A stretch of DNA of 64,000 bases from Extibacter muris (GCF_004345005.1 NZ_SMMX01000002.1:248001-312000); one strand, 5' to 3'; shown: positions 44,164 through 52,661, numbered from the stretch's first letter. Numbers and translations are program-made. Notes: generated by a model not told the origin, from the sequence alone.

Positions 44164-45675
44164 ATGATGAGAGGGCTGGATACGACGGTCAGGAAGCTTA
44201 GAAGAAAAGTATTCGAGGAGGTTGCAAGGCTGGGATTTAAGGCCGATGCCGGGACGCTGAACGATGATATGGAGGCGATTCCATATAAGATGGTGAACGA
44301 AGATACGGCAAAGTACAGGGAGAGCGTGTACAGGGCCCGGGCAGTAGTCAGGGAAAGGCTGAGGCTGGCCATGGGCCTTTCCCTGCGTCCGGAAAATAAG
44401 CCGGTCCATCTGACCGCAGGCGTGGAATCGAGCAATATTTCCGACAAGTACTATGAGCCGCCGCTCATGCAGGTGATACCTTCCGCGTGCGAGGCGTGTG
44501 AGGAGCGGGGGTATGAGGTCAGCAATATGTGCAAAGGCTGTCTGGCCCACCCGTGCATGGAAGTCTGTCCGAAGGATGCAATCGCCATGATAAAGGGCCG
44601 TTCCTACATAGACCAGGACAAATGCATCAAATGCGGAAAATGCAAGTCCGTCTGTCCGTATGATGCCATCTCGAAGAAGGAGCGCCCTTGCCAGAAGGCC
44701 TGTGGAGTGGGGGCGATAGAGTCGGATAAGATGGGACGTGCCTACATCAACAATGATAAGTGCGTATCGTGCGGCATGTGCATGGTGAGCTGTCCGTTCG
44801 GGGCAATCTCCGACAAGTCGCAGATATTCCAGCTTGCCCGGGCTCTGACGGAAGGCGATGAGATTGTGGCGGAGATTGCCCCTGCATTTGCCGGGCAGTT
44901 CGGCGACAATATCACGCCGAGGAACCTTAAGGCCGCACTCCAGGAACTGGGATTTTCGGAGGTATACGAGGTAGCGCTCGGTGCGGATATCGGCGCGGTG
45001 GCAGAGGCGCACCATTATGTCAACAAAGTGACGACAGGCGAACTTCCATTCCTTCTCACTTCCTGCTGTCCGTCCTGGGCCATGCTTGCGAAGAAGTATT
45101 TTCCGGACCTGATAGACCAGGTGTCCCAGGAACTGACACCGATGGTCGCGACCGCCCGGACGATAAAGCAGGAACATCCGGAAGCGAGGGTGGTATTTAT
45201 CGGCCCGTGCGCGGCCAAGAAGCTGGAGGCGATGCGCAGGACCGTCCGCAGTGATGTGGATTTCGTGGTGACTTTTGAAGAGCTTCAGGCGATGTTTGAC
45301 GCCAAGGATATCGATCTGACTAAATATGAAGCAGAATCTTCCTTCCACAATGCGACAGGAGCGGGGCGCGGTTACGCGGTGGCCGGCGGAGTGGCAGAAG
45401 CGATTGAAAAATGCGTGAAAGAATACTATCCGGGCATAGACGTAAGCATCGAACACGCGGAAGGACTGGCAGAGTGCAAGAAGACGCTGGCGCTCGCCAA
45501 AGCCGGCAAGATGAACGGCTGCCTCATCGAGGGGATGGGCTGTCCGGGCGGCTGCGTGGCAGGGGCCGGGACGAATATCCAGGTCGCCAAGGCACAGAAA
45601 AAGATAAAAGAATTCGTGGCAGCATCGTCAAAACAGCTGCCGCCGAAAGAATTAGAAGAGATAGAGCTGAAATAA
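44164..45675 (+). CDS. [FeFe] hydrogenase, monomeric group B-like
   Basis: The 503-residue protein has an N-terminal helical region, then ferredoxin-type sites (CKGCLAHPCMEVCPKDAI, CIKCGKCKSVCPYDAI and CVSCGMCMVSCPFGAI) and an H-cluster domain. The three H-cluster signatures are TSCCPSW, GPCAAKKLE and EGMGCPGGCVAGAG. They differ from the bifurcating enzyme (MPCTAKKAE becomes GPCAAKKLE), as in group B hydrogenases of clostridia. It has no plant-type [2Fe-2S] domain and no partner genes, so ferredoxin is the likely partner. Its role, H2 production or redox sensing, is not settled for this group. Confidence 0.88.
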   Translation: MMRGLDTTVRKLRRKVFEEVARLGFKADAGTLNDDMEAIPYKMVNEDTAKYRESVYRARAVVRERLRLAMGLSLRPENKPVHLTAGVESSNISDKYYEPPLMQVIPSACEACEERGYEVSNMCKGCLAHPCMEVCPKDAIAMIKGRSYIDQDKCIKCGKCKSVCPYDAISKKERPCQKACGVGAIESDKMGRAYINNDKCVSCGMCMVSCPFGAISDKSQIFQLARALTEGDEIVAEIAPAFAGQFGDNITPRNLKAALQELGFSEVYEVALGADIGAVAEAHHYVNKVTTGELPFLLTSCCPSWAMLAKKYFPDLIDQVSQELTPMVATARTIKQEHPEARVVFIGPCAAKKLEAMRRTVRSDVDFVVTFEELQAMFDAKDIDLTKYEAESSFHNATGAGRGYAVAGGVAEAIEKCVKEYYPGIDVSIEHAEGLAECKKTLALAKAGKMNGCLIEGMGCPGGCVAGAGTNIQVAKAQKKIKEFVAASSKQLPPKELEEIELK

Positions 45676-45749
45676 GGGACAGGGCAAAATGAGTTTGGGA
45701 CGGGGGAAATTTGATTTTCCCCCGTCCCAAACTCATTTTGCCCTGTCCC
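45676..45749. repeat. Palindromic repeat, GGGAC type, 34-bp perfect arms
   Basis: The arms at 45676-45709 and 45716-45749 are perfect inverted copies around the loop TTTGAT. The left arm starts GGGACAGGGCAAAATGAG and ends GGGACGGGGGAAA. The element begins at the base after the hydrogenase stop codon and ends just before the alaS promoter. It may act as a terminator. It shares modules with the elements at 56315-56390 and 57732-57810. Confidence 0.9.
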
Positions 45750-45755
45750 CGCCCG

Positions 45756-45784
45756 TTGACAAACAGCCGGGTTCTCTTTATAAT
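45756..45784 (+). promoter_or_regulatory. Sigma-A promoter for alaS
   Basis: TTGACA (45756-45761) and TATAAT (45779-45784) are near consensus with a 17-base spacer. The leader is only about 70 bases, too short for a T-box. Confidence 0.85.
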
Positions 45785-45859
45785 TAAGACTTAAGTATCA
45801 AATTGTCCCGGATGCCTGTGGCTGCCGGGTATTTTGGATATAGAAGCAGGAGGGCATAT

Positions 45860-48499
45860 ATGCAGAAATACGGAGTAAATGAATTGAGGAAAATGTTCCT
45901 GGAATATTTTGAAAGCAAGGGACATCTGATAATGAAGAGTTTTTCTCTCGTACCACACAATGACAAGAGCTTATTGTTGATCAACTCAGGTATGGCACCT
46001 CTGAAGCCATATTTTACAGGCCAGGAGATTCCGCCGAGAAAGCGGGTTACCACATGTCAGAAGTGTATCCGTACGGGCGATATTGAGAACGTAGGCAAGA
46101 CCGCCAGACACGGAACGTTTTTTGAGATGCTTGGGAACTTCTCGTTCGGTGATTATTTCAAAAAGGAATCTATCCGGTGGACGTGGGAGTTCCTGACAGA
46201 AGTGGTAGGGCTTGAACCGGACAGGCTGTATCCGTCTGTCTATCTGGACGATGATGAGGCATGGGAGATTTGGAATAAGGAGATAGGCATCGCGCCTGAA
46301 AGGATTTTCCGTTTTGGAAAGGAGGATAACTTCTGGGAACATGGCTCCGGGCCGTGTGGACCGTGTTCGGAGGTATATTATGACCGGGGACAGGAATATG
46401 GCTGCGGAAGTCCGGAGTGTACGGTGGGATGTGAATGTGACCGCTATATGGAGATCTGGAACAATGTATTTACCCAGTTCGACAATGACGGCAACAATAA
46501 TTATACAGAGCTGGAGCAGAAGAATATAGATACCGGCATGGGGCTGGAACGCCTGGCCTGTGTCGTGCAGGGCGTAGACTCCATGTTCGATATCGATACG
46601 ATCAAGGCGCTGAGAGACCATGTCTGCCGAATCACGAAGACGGAATACGGGCAGGACGATGAGACCGATGTGTCCCTGCGTGTTATCACGGACCATATCC
46701 GTTCGGTGACCTTTATGATATCAGACGGAATCATGCCGTCCAATGAAGGCAGAGGATATGTGCTGCGCCGTCTGCTGCGCCGTGCATGCCGTCACGGGCG
46801 TCTGCTGGGCGTGGAAGGTGAATTCCTCGTGGATCTGGCGCAGACGGTTATCGATGGTTCCAAAGACGGATATCCGGAACTGGAAGAGAAGAAGGACTTT
46901 ATCTTCAAGGTGATTGCCAAAGAAGAGGAACAGTTCAACAAGACAATCGACCAGGGGCTGACTATCCTTGCCGAGATGGAGGCCGAGATGGATGAAAAGG
47001 GAGAGAAGACACTGTCCGGCGGCCATGCATTCAAGCTGTATGACACGTACGGATTTCCGCTGGATCTTACAAAGGAGATTCTGGAGGAAAAAGGGCTGTC
47101 TGTCGACGAAGACGGCTTCAAGGCATCTATGGAGGTACAGCGAAGGACAGCGAGAGAGGCAAGAGAAGTCACGAACTATATGGGCGCGGATGCGACGGTG
47201 TATGAGTCCATCGATCCAAGTGTCAATTCAGAATTTGTCGGCTATGACAACCTGTCGTATGCGTCCGGCGTGACCGTTCTCACGACGGAGACGGATGTTG
47301 TGGATGCATTGTCTGACGGTGAGAAGGGAACCGTATTTACAGAGAAGACACCTTTCTATGCCACAAGCGGCGGACAGGAGGCCGATAAAGGTTATATACG
47401 GACTGCAGACGGAGAATTCCGGGTTGAGGATGTCGTAAAGCTTCTCGGCGGGAAAATAGGACATGTCGGCTATGTGGCAAAAGGAATGATTAAAACGGGC
47501 GATAGGGTTACGCTTGAGGTCGATAAGGAAGTCAGGGCATTATCTGCAAGAAACCACAGCGCCACACATCTGCTCCATAAAGCGCTTCGTACTGTACTTG
47601 GAACGCATGTAGAGCAGGCAGGCTCTTCTGTAAATGCAGAGCGGCTCCGATTTGACTTTACCCATTTCTCTGCATTATCAAAAGAAGAATTGAAGCAGGT
47701 AGAAGATATCGTCAACAGCCAGATAATGGCCGCGCTGTCAGTCAAGGTGGAGAACCTGCCGATTGAAGAGGCTCGCAAGACAGGCGCAGCGGCACTCTTT
47801 GGGGAGAAATACGGTGACATCGTCCGTGTCGTAAGCATGGGAGACTTTTCCGTAGAATTCTGTGGCGGAACACATGTGGAGAATACCGGCGTCATCACTG
47901 CATTCAAAATCATTTCCGAGGCTGGGGTTGCAGCGGGCGTACGGAGGATTGAGGCATTGACATCCAAGGGTCTGCTGAACTACTATGATGAGCTGGAGAG
48001 AAGACTTGTGGAGGCGGCAAAGCTTGTCAAGGCCGCACCGGATAAGCTGGCGGAAAAGATTACGCATCTCCAGGCGGAAAATAAAGCGCTGCACAGCGAA
48101 GTGGATAGCCTTAAGAGCAGATTAGCCCAGGATGCCATGGGAGACGTGATGAATCAGGTTGCAGATGTGAACGGAGTGAAGCTCCTTGCCACAAAGGTAG
48201 AAGGGGTGGATATAAACGGGCTCCGCGACCTGGGAGACCAGCTGAAAGATAAGCTTGGAGACGGGGTGATAGTGATAGCATCCGCCAGTGATGGAAAGGT
48301 AAATCTGATGGCTACAGCGACAAAAGGAGCCATAGACAAGGGGGCTCATGCAGGTAATCTTATCAAGGCTATCGCGGGACTTGTAGGCGGTGGCGGTGGC
48401 GGACGCCCGAACATGGCGCAGGCCGGCGGCAAGAATCCGGGCGGTATCGATGATGCGATTGCCAAAGCACGTGAAGTGCTCGAAGGGCAGTTATCCTAA
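45860..48499 (+). CDS. alaS: Alanyl-tRNA synthetase
   Basis: AlaRS charges tRNA-Ala and edits Ser and Gly mischarging. The protein has the class II core (LRKMFLEYFESKGH, RVTTCQKCIRTGDIENVG, GSGPCGPCSEVYYDRG), an editing domain with zinc-binding NHSATHLLHKAL and CGGTHVENTG, and a Gly-rich C-Ala domain (GGGGGGRPNMAQAGGK). I chose ATG 45860, behind GCAGGAGGG and downstream of a strong promoter, giving 879 residues. The open frame upstream overlaps the promoter. Confidence 0.97.
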   Translation: MQKYGVNELRKMFLEYFESKGHLIMKSFSLVPHNDKSLLLINSGMAPLKPYFTGQEIPPRKRVTTCQKCIRTGDIENVGKTARHGTFFEMLGNFSFGDYFKKESIRWTWEFLTEVVGLEPDRLYPSVYLDDDEAWEIWNKEIGIAPERIFRFGKEDNFWEHGSGPCGPCSEVYYDRGQEYGCGSPECTVGCECDRYMEIWNNVFTQFDNDGNNNYTELEQKNIDTGMGLERLACVVQGVDSMFDIDTIKALRDHVCRITKTEYGQDDETDVSLRVITDHIRSVTFMISDGIMPSNEGRGYVLRRLLRRACRHGRLLGVEGEFLVDLAQTVIDGSKDGYPELEEKKDFIFKVIAKEEEQFNKTIDQGLTILAEMEAEMDEKGEKTLSGGHAFKLYDTYGFPLDLTKEILEEKGLSVDEDGFKASMEVQRRTAREAREVTNYMGADATVYESIDPSVNSEFVGYDNLSYASGVTVLTTETDVVDALSDGEKGTVFTEKTPFYATSGGQEADKGYIRTADGEFRVEDVVKLLGGKIGHVGYVAKGMIKTGDRVTLEVDKEVRALSARNHSATHLLHKALRTVLGTHVEQAGSSVNAERLRFDFTHFSALSKEELKQVEDIVNSQIMAALSVKVENLPIEEARKTGAAALFGEKYGDIVRVVSMGDFSVEFCGGTHVENTGVITAFKIISEAGVAAGVRRIEALTSKGLLNYYDELERRLVEAAKLVKAAPDKLAEKITHLQAENKALHSEVDSLKSRLAQDAMGDVMNQVADVNGVKLLATKVEGVDINGLRDLGDQLKDKLGDGVIVIASASDGKVNLMATATKGAIDKGAHAGNLIKAIAGLVGGGGGGRPNMAQAGGKNPGGIDDAIAKAREVLEGQLS

Positions 48500-48546
48500 A
48501 GAGAGACATCTTTGTCAGAAGATTAACGTCATAAAAATAACTATGG

Positions 48547-48575
48547 TTGACAAATCGACATGGTGCACATATACT
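48547..48575 (+). promoter_or_regulatory. Sigma-A promoter of the glycine riboswitch transcript
   Basis: TTGACA (48547-48552) and TATACT (48570-48575) are 17 bases apart, ending about 25 bases before the first aptamer. Confidence 0.8.
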
Positions 48576-48599
48576 GAAAAAAGAATAAAGCCAAGTGAA

Positions 48600-48810
48600 A
48601 CGGCGAGGAAGATTTCTGTCTGATTTGCAGCAGAAAACCGATGAAGCAATTGGAGAGGCGCCTAATCTCTTCAAGAAACTTTCAGGTTCAGGTACCCGCC
48701 GCGGATGGAACTCTGGAAAGAGCCTTTAAAGGCCACCGTAGAAGTAAAGCTTTCAGGTAAAAATACAGAGGGTATAGGATACGCTACAAGTATGCCTATA
48801 CCCTCTTTTG
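48600..48810 (+). ncRNA. Tandem glycine riboswitch with terminator
   Basis: Two glycine-aptamer patterns follow one another. The first is closed by CGGCG/CGCCG (48600-48604 and about 48697-48701) and contains ACCGATGAAGCAA and GAAACTTTCAGGTTCAGG. The second is closed by CTCTG/CAGAG and contains GGAAAGAGC, CACCGTAGAAGTAAAGC and TTTCAGGTAAAAAT. The expression platform is a 12-bp terminator, AGAGGGTATAGG (48767-48778) with CCTATACCCTCT (48795-48806) and TTTTG. Its 5' arm overlaps the P1 strand of the second aptamer, which would link glycine binding to read-through. The next gene is an amino-acid permease. Recognition is by eye. Confidence 0.85.
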
Positions 48811-48834
48811 TATTGTCTGAATAGTGTGGAAATC

Positions 48835-48882
48835 TTCATAGGGGTCAGACCCCTGTGGACAAAGGGGTCTGACCCCTATGAA
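48835..48882. repeat. Palindromic repeat, GGGGTC type, 20-bp perfect arms
   Basis: TTCATAGGGGTCAGACCCCT (48835-48854) and its exact reverse complement (48863-48882) flank GTGGACAA. Each arm itself contains the small palindrome GGGGTCAGACCCC. It lies between the riboswitch terminator and the permease ribosome binding site, six bases from the latter. It shares its core with the element at 36522-36552. Confidence 0.9.
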
Positions 48883-48900
48883 AATTTAAGGAGAATGATT

Positions 48901-50241
48901 ATGGAGCAGAAAAAGGAATTGAAGAGGAACTTGGGTGTGGCGACTGCCATGGCTTTGGTTGTTGGCTGTGTTATCGGGTCTGGCGTGTTCTTTAAACCGC
49001 AGGCAATTTATACTGCTACAGGAGGAGCACCTGGGCTTGGCATGATTGCCTGGGTCATTACGGGGCTTGCGAGCATTGCGGCTGCCCTTACTTTTGCGGA
49101 AGTGGCTATCATGATTCCGAAGACGGGAGGAATGGTCGCGTATCTGGAAGAGATTTATAATCCGGTTGTCGGGTTTCTGGCAGGATGGGTGCAGACGATA
49201 CTGTTCTATCCGGCCATGATATCCGCGCTTGCAGTCGTATGTGCCCAGCAGGCAGGGCTTTTTATCGGAGACGGCTTTACCGTTCCGCTTGCGATAGGCA
49301 TCATCATACTGATTATCTTATTGAACAATCTTGGATCCAAAGTCGGCGGGAGCATTCAGGTCATTTTTACGGTATGTAAATTGATTCCGCTCGTTCTGCT
49401 GATGGTCTTTGGATTTGTAAAGGGTAGCGGCGCCAACCCGATTTTCAGCCCTATGGTAGGAGACGGGCTGAGTCCGGCGGTGGTCCTTGGACAGCTGATG
49501 GTTGCCATATTATTTGCCTTTGAGGGATGGACCGGGGTCGGTGCGATTGCAGGAGAGATGAAGAATCCAAGCAGAGACCTTCCGATTGCCATCGTCGGAG
49601 GCGTATCCGTCATCATGGGCGTATACTTTATCATCAATATCGCCTATCTGTGGGTGATTCCGGCAAGCGAACTGGCTACGCTTACGGCGCCTGCATCAGC
49701 GGTAGCGCTTAAGGTATTCGGCGACATCGGAGGTAAGATCATATCGGTCGGCATCATGATATCCGTGTTCGGCGCATGCAACGGTTTTGTCCTGTCTGGA
49801 TCCAGGGTGGCGTATTCCCTGGCGGCGGAAGGCAATTTCCCATTCGGCAGAAACCTTGCAAAGCTGAACAACGCGCAGGTTCCTACGAATTCCATCATCC
49901 TTGTCGGGGGAATCGGATGTATCTATGCTATCAGCGGGCAGTTCAACCTGCTCACGGATCTTGCGGTATTCTCAAGTTGGACGTTCTATACCTTGACTTT
50001 CATCGGCGTAATGAAGCTCAGGAAGGACCGTCCGGATGCGGTGAGGACCTACAAGGTCCCGTTATATCCGATTGTGCCGATTATCGCGGTTGTCAGCGGA
50101 GTGTACGTCATCATCAACCAGCTGTTCATGTCGGGCCTGCAGTCTACGGTACTGTCAGTGGGCAGTATCATCATCATGCTGGTGGGACTTCCGGTATATA
50201 CGGTAGTCAAGAAAAAGAAAGATAAGAAAAAACTACAGTAA
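48901..50241 (+). CDS. APC-family amino-acid permease under a glycine riboswitch
   Basis: The 446-residue protein has about 12 hydrophobic segments and the APC start GVATAMALVVGCVIGSGVFF, where GSGVF-type residues bind the substrate amino group. It resembles the LAT-like Ser/Thr exchanger SteT subgroup. The glycine riboswitch upstream suggests glycine, or a small neutral amino acid such as alanine or serine, as the substrate. ATG 48901 follows AAGGAG by seven bases. A longer in-frame start at 48808 falls inside the riboswitch terminator and is rejected. Confidence 0.88.
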   Translation: MEQKKELKRNLGVATAMALVVGCVIGSGVFFKPQAIYTATGGAPGLGMIAWVITGLASIAAALTFAEVAIMIPKTGGMVAYLEEIYNPVVGFLAGWVQTILFYPAMISALAVVCAQQAGLFIGDGFTVPLAIGIIILIILLNNLGSKVGGSIQVIFTVCKLIPLVLLMVFGFVKGSGANPIFSPMVGDGLSPAVVLGQLMVAILFAFEGWTGVGAIAGEMKNPSRDLPIAIVGGVSVIMGVYFIINIAYLWVIPASELATLTAPASAVALKVFGDIGGKIISVGIMISVFGACNGFVLSGSRVAYSLAAEGNFPFGRNLAKLNNAQVPTNSIILVGGIGCIYAISGQFNLLTDLAVFSSWTFYTLTFIGVMKLRKDRPDAVRTYKVPLYPIVPIIAVVSGVYVIINQLFMSGLQSTVLSVGSIIIMLVGLPVYTVVKKKKDKKKLQ

Positions 50242-50255
50242 ATACCGAAAAAATA

Positions 50256-50283
50256 TTGACGTAGTAGAAATATGTGATATAAT
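50256..50283 (+). promoter_or_regulatory. Sigma-A promoter for rpsU
   Basis: TTGACG (50256-50261) and TATAAT (50278-50283) are 16 bases apart, about 80 bases before the rpsU start. Confidence 0.7.
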
Positions 50284-50361
50284 CTTATGTAGTGCAATAA
50301 ATATACCCGAACAGTCGTATGGTGCACAATATAGGACTGGAGGGAGGTTAGGTGTGAGTCT

Positions 50362-50538
50362 ATGTCAAATGTAATCGTTAAAGAAAACGAGACGTTAGAT
50401 AGCGCTTTACGCAGATTCAAAAGAAACTGCGCCAAAGCTGGCATTCAGCAGGAAATTCGTAAAAGAGAACATTACGAAAAGCCAAGCGTAAGACGTAAGA
50501 AAAAGTCTGAAGCTGCTAGAAAACGTAAGTATAACTAA
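50362..50538 (+). CDS. rpsU: 30S ribosomal protein S21
   Basis: S21 is a small basic protein of the 30S platform near the anti-Shine-Dalgarno end of 16S rRNA. The 58-residue product reads [20 protein letters not shown] at its start, then the basic helices and a KRKYN end. It lies between its own promoter and terminator. GGGAGG lies about 15 bases upstream, and the GTGTGAG spacer before the ATG gives long spacing. Confidence 0.97.
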   Translation: MSNVIVKENETLDSALRRFKRNCAKAGIQQEIRKREHYEKPSVRRKKKSEAARKRKYN

Positions 50539-50553
50539 TATGTGCAGATAAAT

Positions 50554-50582
50554 AGAGTGTTGGGGTACAACACTCTATTTTT
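50554..50582 (+). terminator. Intrinsic terminator after rpsU
   Basis: AGAGTGTTG (50554-50562) and CAACACTCT (50568-50576) form a perfect 9-bp stem with ATTTTTA after it. Confidence 0.85.
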
Positions 50583-50637
50583 ACGTTGATGGAACATGTC
50601 GGCAGAAATACTCAGGAAGAACAGAGAGGTGGTAAAG

Positions 50638-51231
50638 ATGTGGTGGAACAAAGTGATATTTGGCTGGAGTGCGTATCATGTCGTGCTGTGGTTCCTCGTG
50701 TACAGTATACTCGGATGGTTTGTAGAATCGGTCTATATGTCATTGTGCAACCGTAAGATTACAAACCGCGGATTCGCTAGATGCCCGATCTGCCCTATCT
50801 ATGGCGTCGGCGCGCTGACCGTTTTTTTCATGCTGCAGCCATATAGCGAGCATCCGGTGAAGCTGTTTTTCATGGGAATGCTGCTTGCCACATCCATTGA
50901 ATTTATAACAGCAGGTATCATGAACAAGATATTCGGCGAGATATGGTGGGATTATCGGAGGAAACCGTTTAATTATAAAGGAATCATATGTCTGGAAAGC
51001 TCTATCGCCTGGGGATTCTACACGCTTGCATTATTTGCGTTTCTCCAGAATATGATAGTCGGGATTGTAGATTTAATCCCTGTTATGATAGGAAAAATAG
51101 GCGGAACTATTGTTATTGTCGTCTATGCGGCAGATTTCTTCATCACCTTATACCGGGAGAAGAAAGAAGATATACCGGACCGTGTGTGGCAGGTAAAAGA
51201 CAGGCTGCTGGACAAGCTATCTAAAGAATGA
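50638..51231 (+). CDS. CmpB-type putative ABC transporter permease (membrane protein)
   Basis: This 197-residue membrane protein with about five hydrophobic segments matches the family named ABC_trans_CmpB. VYSILGWFVESVYMSL, GFARCPICPIYGVG and IWWDYRRKPFNYKG are its hallmarks. Despite the family name there is no partner ATPase nearby, and the function is unknown. I chose ATG 50638, with AGAGAGGTGG upstream. An in-frame ATG at 50596 lies inside the region just after the rpsU terminator. Confidence 0.8.
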   Translation: MWWNKVIFGWSAYHVVLWFLVYSILGWFVESVYMSLCNRKITNRGFARCPICPIYGVGALTVFFMLQPYSEHPVKLFFMGMLLATSIEFITAGIMNKIFGEIWWDYRRKPFNYKGIICLESSIAWGFYTLALFAFLQNMIVGIVDLIPVMIGKIGGTIVIVVYAADFFITLYREKKEDIPDRVWQVKDRLLDKLSKE

Positions 51232-51275
51232 TATGTACAATTTCCCGGCCCGCGCAAAAGTTTTAGAAACAGTTG

Positions 51276-51304
51276 TTGACGAGGAACCCGGGAAGGTTTA
51301 TACT
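51276..51304 (+). promoter_or_regulatory. Sigma-A promoter for the aminotransferase
   Basis: TTGACG (51276-51281) and TATACT (51299-51304) are 17 bases apart. The start point near 51311 lies just before a terminator-like hairpin. Confidence 0.7.
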
Positions 51305-51311
51305 GTAAATG

Positions 51312-51371
51312 TCACAGACGAGGACGTCGTATTTTATATACGGCGTCCTTTTTTCATTGCATAATCTGTGA
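51312..51371 (+). terminator. Leader terminator (possible attenuator) before the aminotransferase
   Basis: AGGACGTCGTAT (51321-51332) pairs with ATACGGCGTCCT (51338-51349) with one wobble pair, followed by six Ts. The hairpin is enclosed by TCACAGA (51312-51318) and TCTGTGA (51365-51371), which are also complementary. It lies between the only good promoter and the gene, so it should stop most transcripts unless bypassed. Confidence 0.65.
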
Positions 51372-51421
51372 ATAAGGGAGACTGTTAAAAGCCAGGTAGT
51401 AGAGAAAGTGAGGAGATTAGT

Positions 51422-52657
51422 ATGAGACTGAAGGATACGGGACTTACGGCCAGAGAACTGAAGGCTCTGGCAGACAAGTACATGGTGGAGACTTATCCAA
51501 GATACGACTTTGTCGCAGAGCGGGCGGAAGGCATGTACCTTTATGATGAGAAAGGAGATGCCTACCTTGACTTTTACGGAGGAGTAGCGGTCAACAGCGC
51601 CGGCAACAGAAACGAGAAGGTTATACAGGCAATCAAGGAGCAGGCAGACGATATCATACATACGTTTAACTATCCATATACAGTGCCTCAGGCGCTGCTC
51701 GCCAGGAAGATATGCGATACGATAGGAATGGATAAGATATTTTACCAGAATTCAGGTACAGAGGCGAATGAGTGTATGATCAAGATGGCAAGAAAATACG
51801 GTACGGACAAATATGGTAAGAACCGTTATCATATCATCACCGCAAAAAATGGATTCCATGGAAGGACGTATGGAGCCATGTCCGCGACCGGACAGCCGGA
51901 CAGTGCCATACAGCAGGGATTCATGCCCGTGGTACCTGGTTTTGCCTATGCAGAATTCAACAATCTGGACGACTTTGCTTCTAAGGTGACCCCAGACACG
52001 ATAGCTGTCATGATAGAGCCCGTACAGGGGGAAGGAGGCGTGCATCCTGCGACGCAGGAATTCATGGAAGGGCTCAGGAAGCTCTGCGATGACAATGATA
52101 TGCTCCTGCTGTTCGATGAGGTGCAGACTGGATGGGGACGGACAGGGACAGTGATGGCATATATGGGGTATGGTGTAAGACCGGATGCGGTGTCCATGGC
52201 AAAGGCCATGGGAGGCGGCATGCCTATCGGAGCATGCTGCGCACGGAAGGAAGTAGCGGAGGCGCTCGGTGCAGGAAGCCATGGATCCACTTATGGGGGG
52301 AATGCGCTTGCATGTGCAGCCGCTCTGGCATCCATATCGGAGATTCTGGATAACGATCTGAGCGCAAATGCGGCAAAGGTAGGAAAATACCTGCAGAGAA
52401 GGCTTGCAGCCCTGCCGCACGTAAGAGAAGTGAGGGGACGGGGGCTGCTGGCAGGGTGTGAATACGATATTCCCATTGCTACGGAAGTGAAATGGGCAGC
52501 CCTGAAAAGACGGGCATTGATTACAGCTATCGGTGACAGCGTCAACAGGATGGTCCCGCCGCTGACAGCTACAAAGAGGGACGTGGATAAACTCGCAGGC
52601 ATTATGAGGGAGGCCATTGAGGAGGCGGCAGGAGGGCAGACAGCCAAAGCAGGTTAA
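51422..52657 (+). CDS. argD: Class III aminotransferase, acetylornithine aminotransferase type
   Basis: This is a PLP-dependent fold-type I enzyme that most likely converts N-acetylglutamate semialdehyde to acetylornithine in arginine synthesis. The 411-residue protein has YLDFYGGVAVNSAGN, the PLP phosphate loop NSGTEANECMIKMAR, GFHGRTYGAM, LFDEVQTGWGRTG and the Schiff-base Lys in SMAKAMGGGMPIGA. No arginine gene is adjacent, so a role in ornithine, GABA or lysine metabolism is possible. GAGGAG lies before the ATG. Expression probably depends on escape from the leader terminator. Confidence 0.8.
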   Translation: MRLKDTGLTARELKALADKYMVETYPRYDFVAERAEGMYLYDEKGDAYLDFYGGVAVNSAGNRNEKVIQAIKEQADDIIHTFNYPYTVPQALLARKICDTIGMDKIFYQNSGTEANECMIKMARKYGTDKYGKNRYHIITAKNGFHGRTYGAMSATGQPDSAIQQGFMPVVPGFAYAEFNNLDDFASKVTPDTIAVMIEPVQGEGGVHPATQEFMEGLRKLCDDNDMLLLFDEVQTGWGRTGTVMAYMGYGVRPDAVSMAKAMGGGMPIGACCARKEVAEALGAGSHGSTYGGNALACAAALASISEILDNDLSANAAKVGKYLQRRLAALPHVREVRGRGLLAGCEYDIPIATEVKWAALKRRALITAIGDSVNRMVPPLTATKRDVDKLAGIMREAIEEAAGGQTAKAG

Positions 52658-52661
52658 GCAG

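Noticed and set aside
45676-45860. T-box riboswitch before alaS
   Set aside because: The promoter-to-ATG distance is about 70 bases and the palindrome lies upstream of the promoter, so there is no room for a T-box.
48808-48900. Longer N-terminus for the amino-acid permease
   Set aside because: The extra codons would be read from the riboswitch terminator and palindrome. The ATG at 48901 has a proper ribosome binding site.
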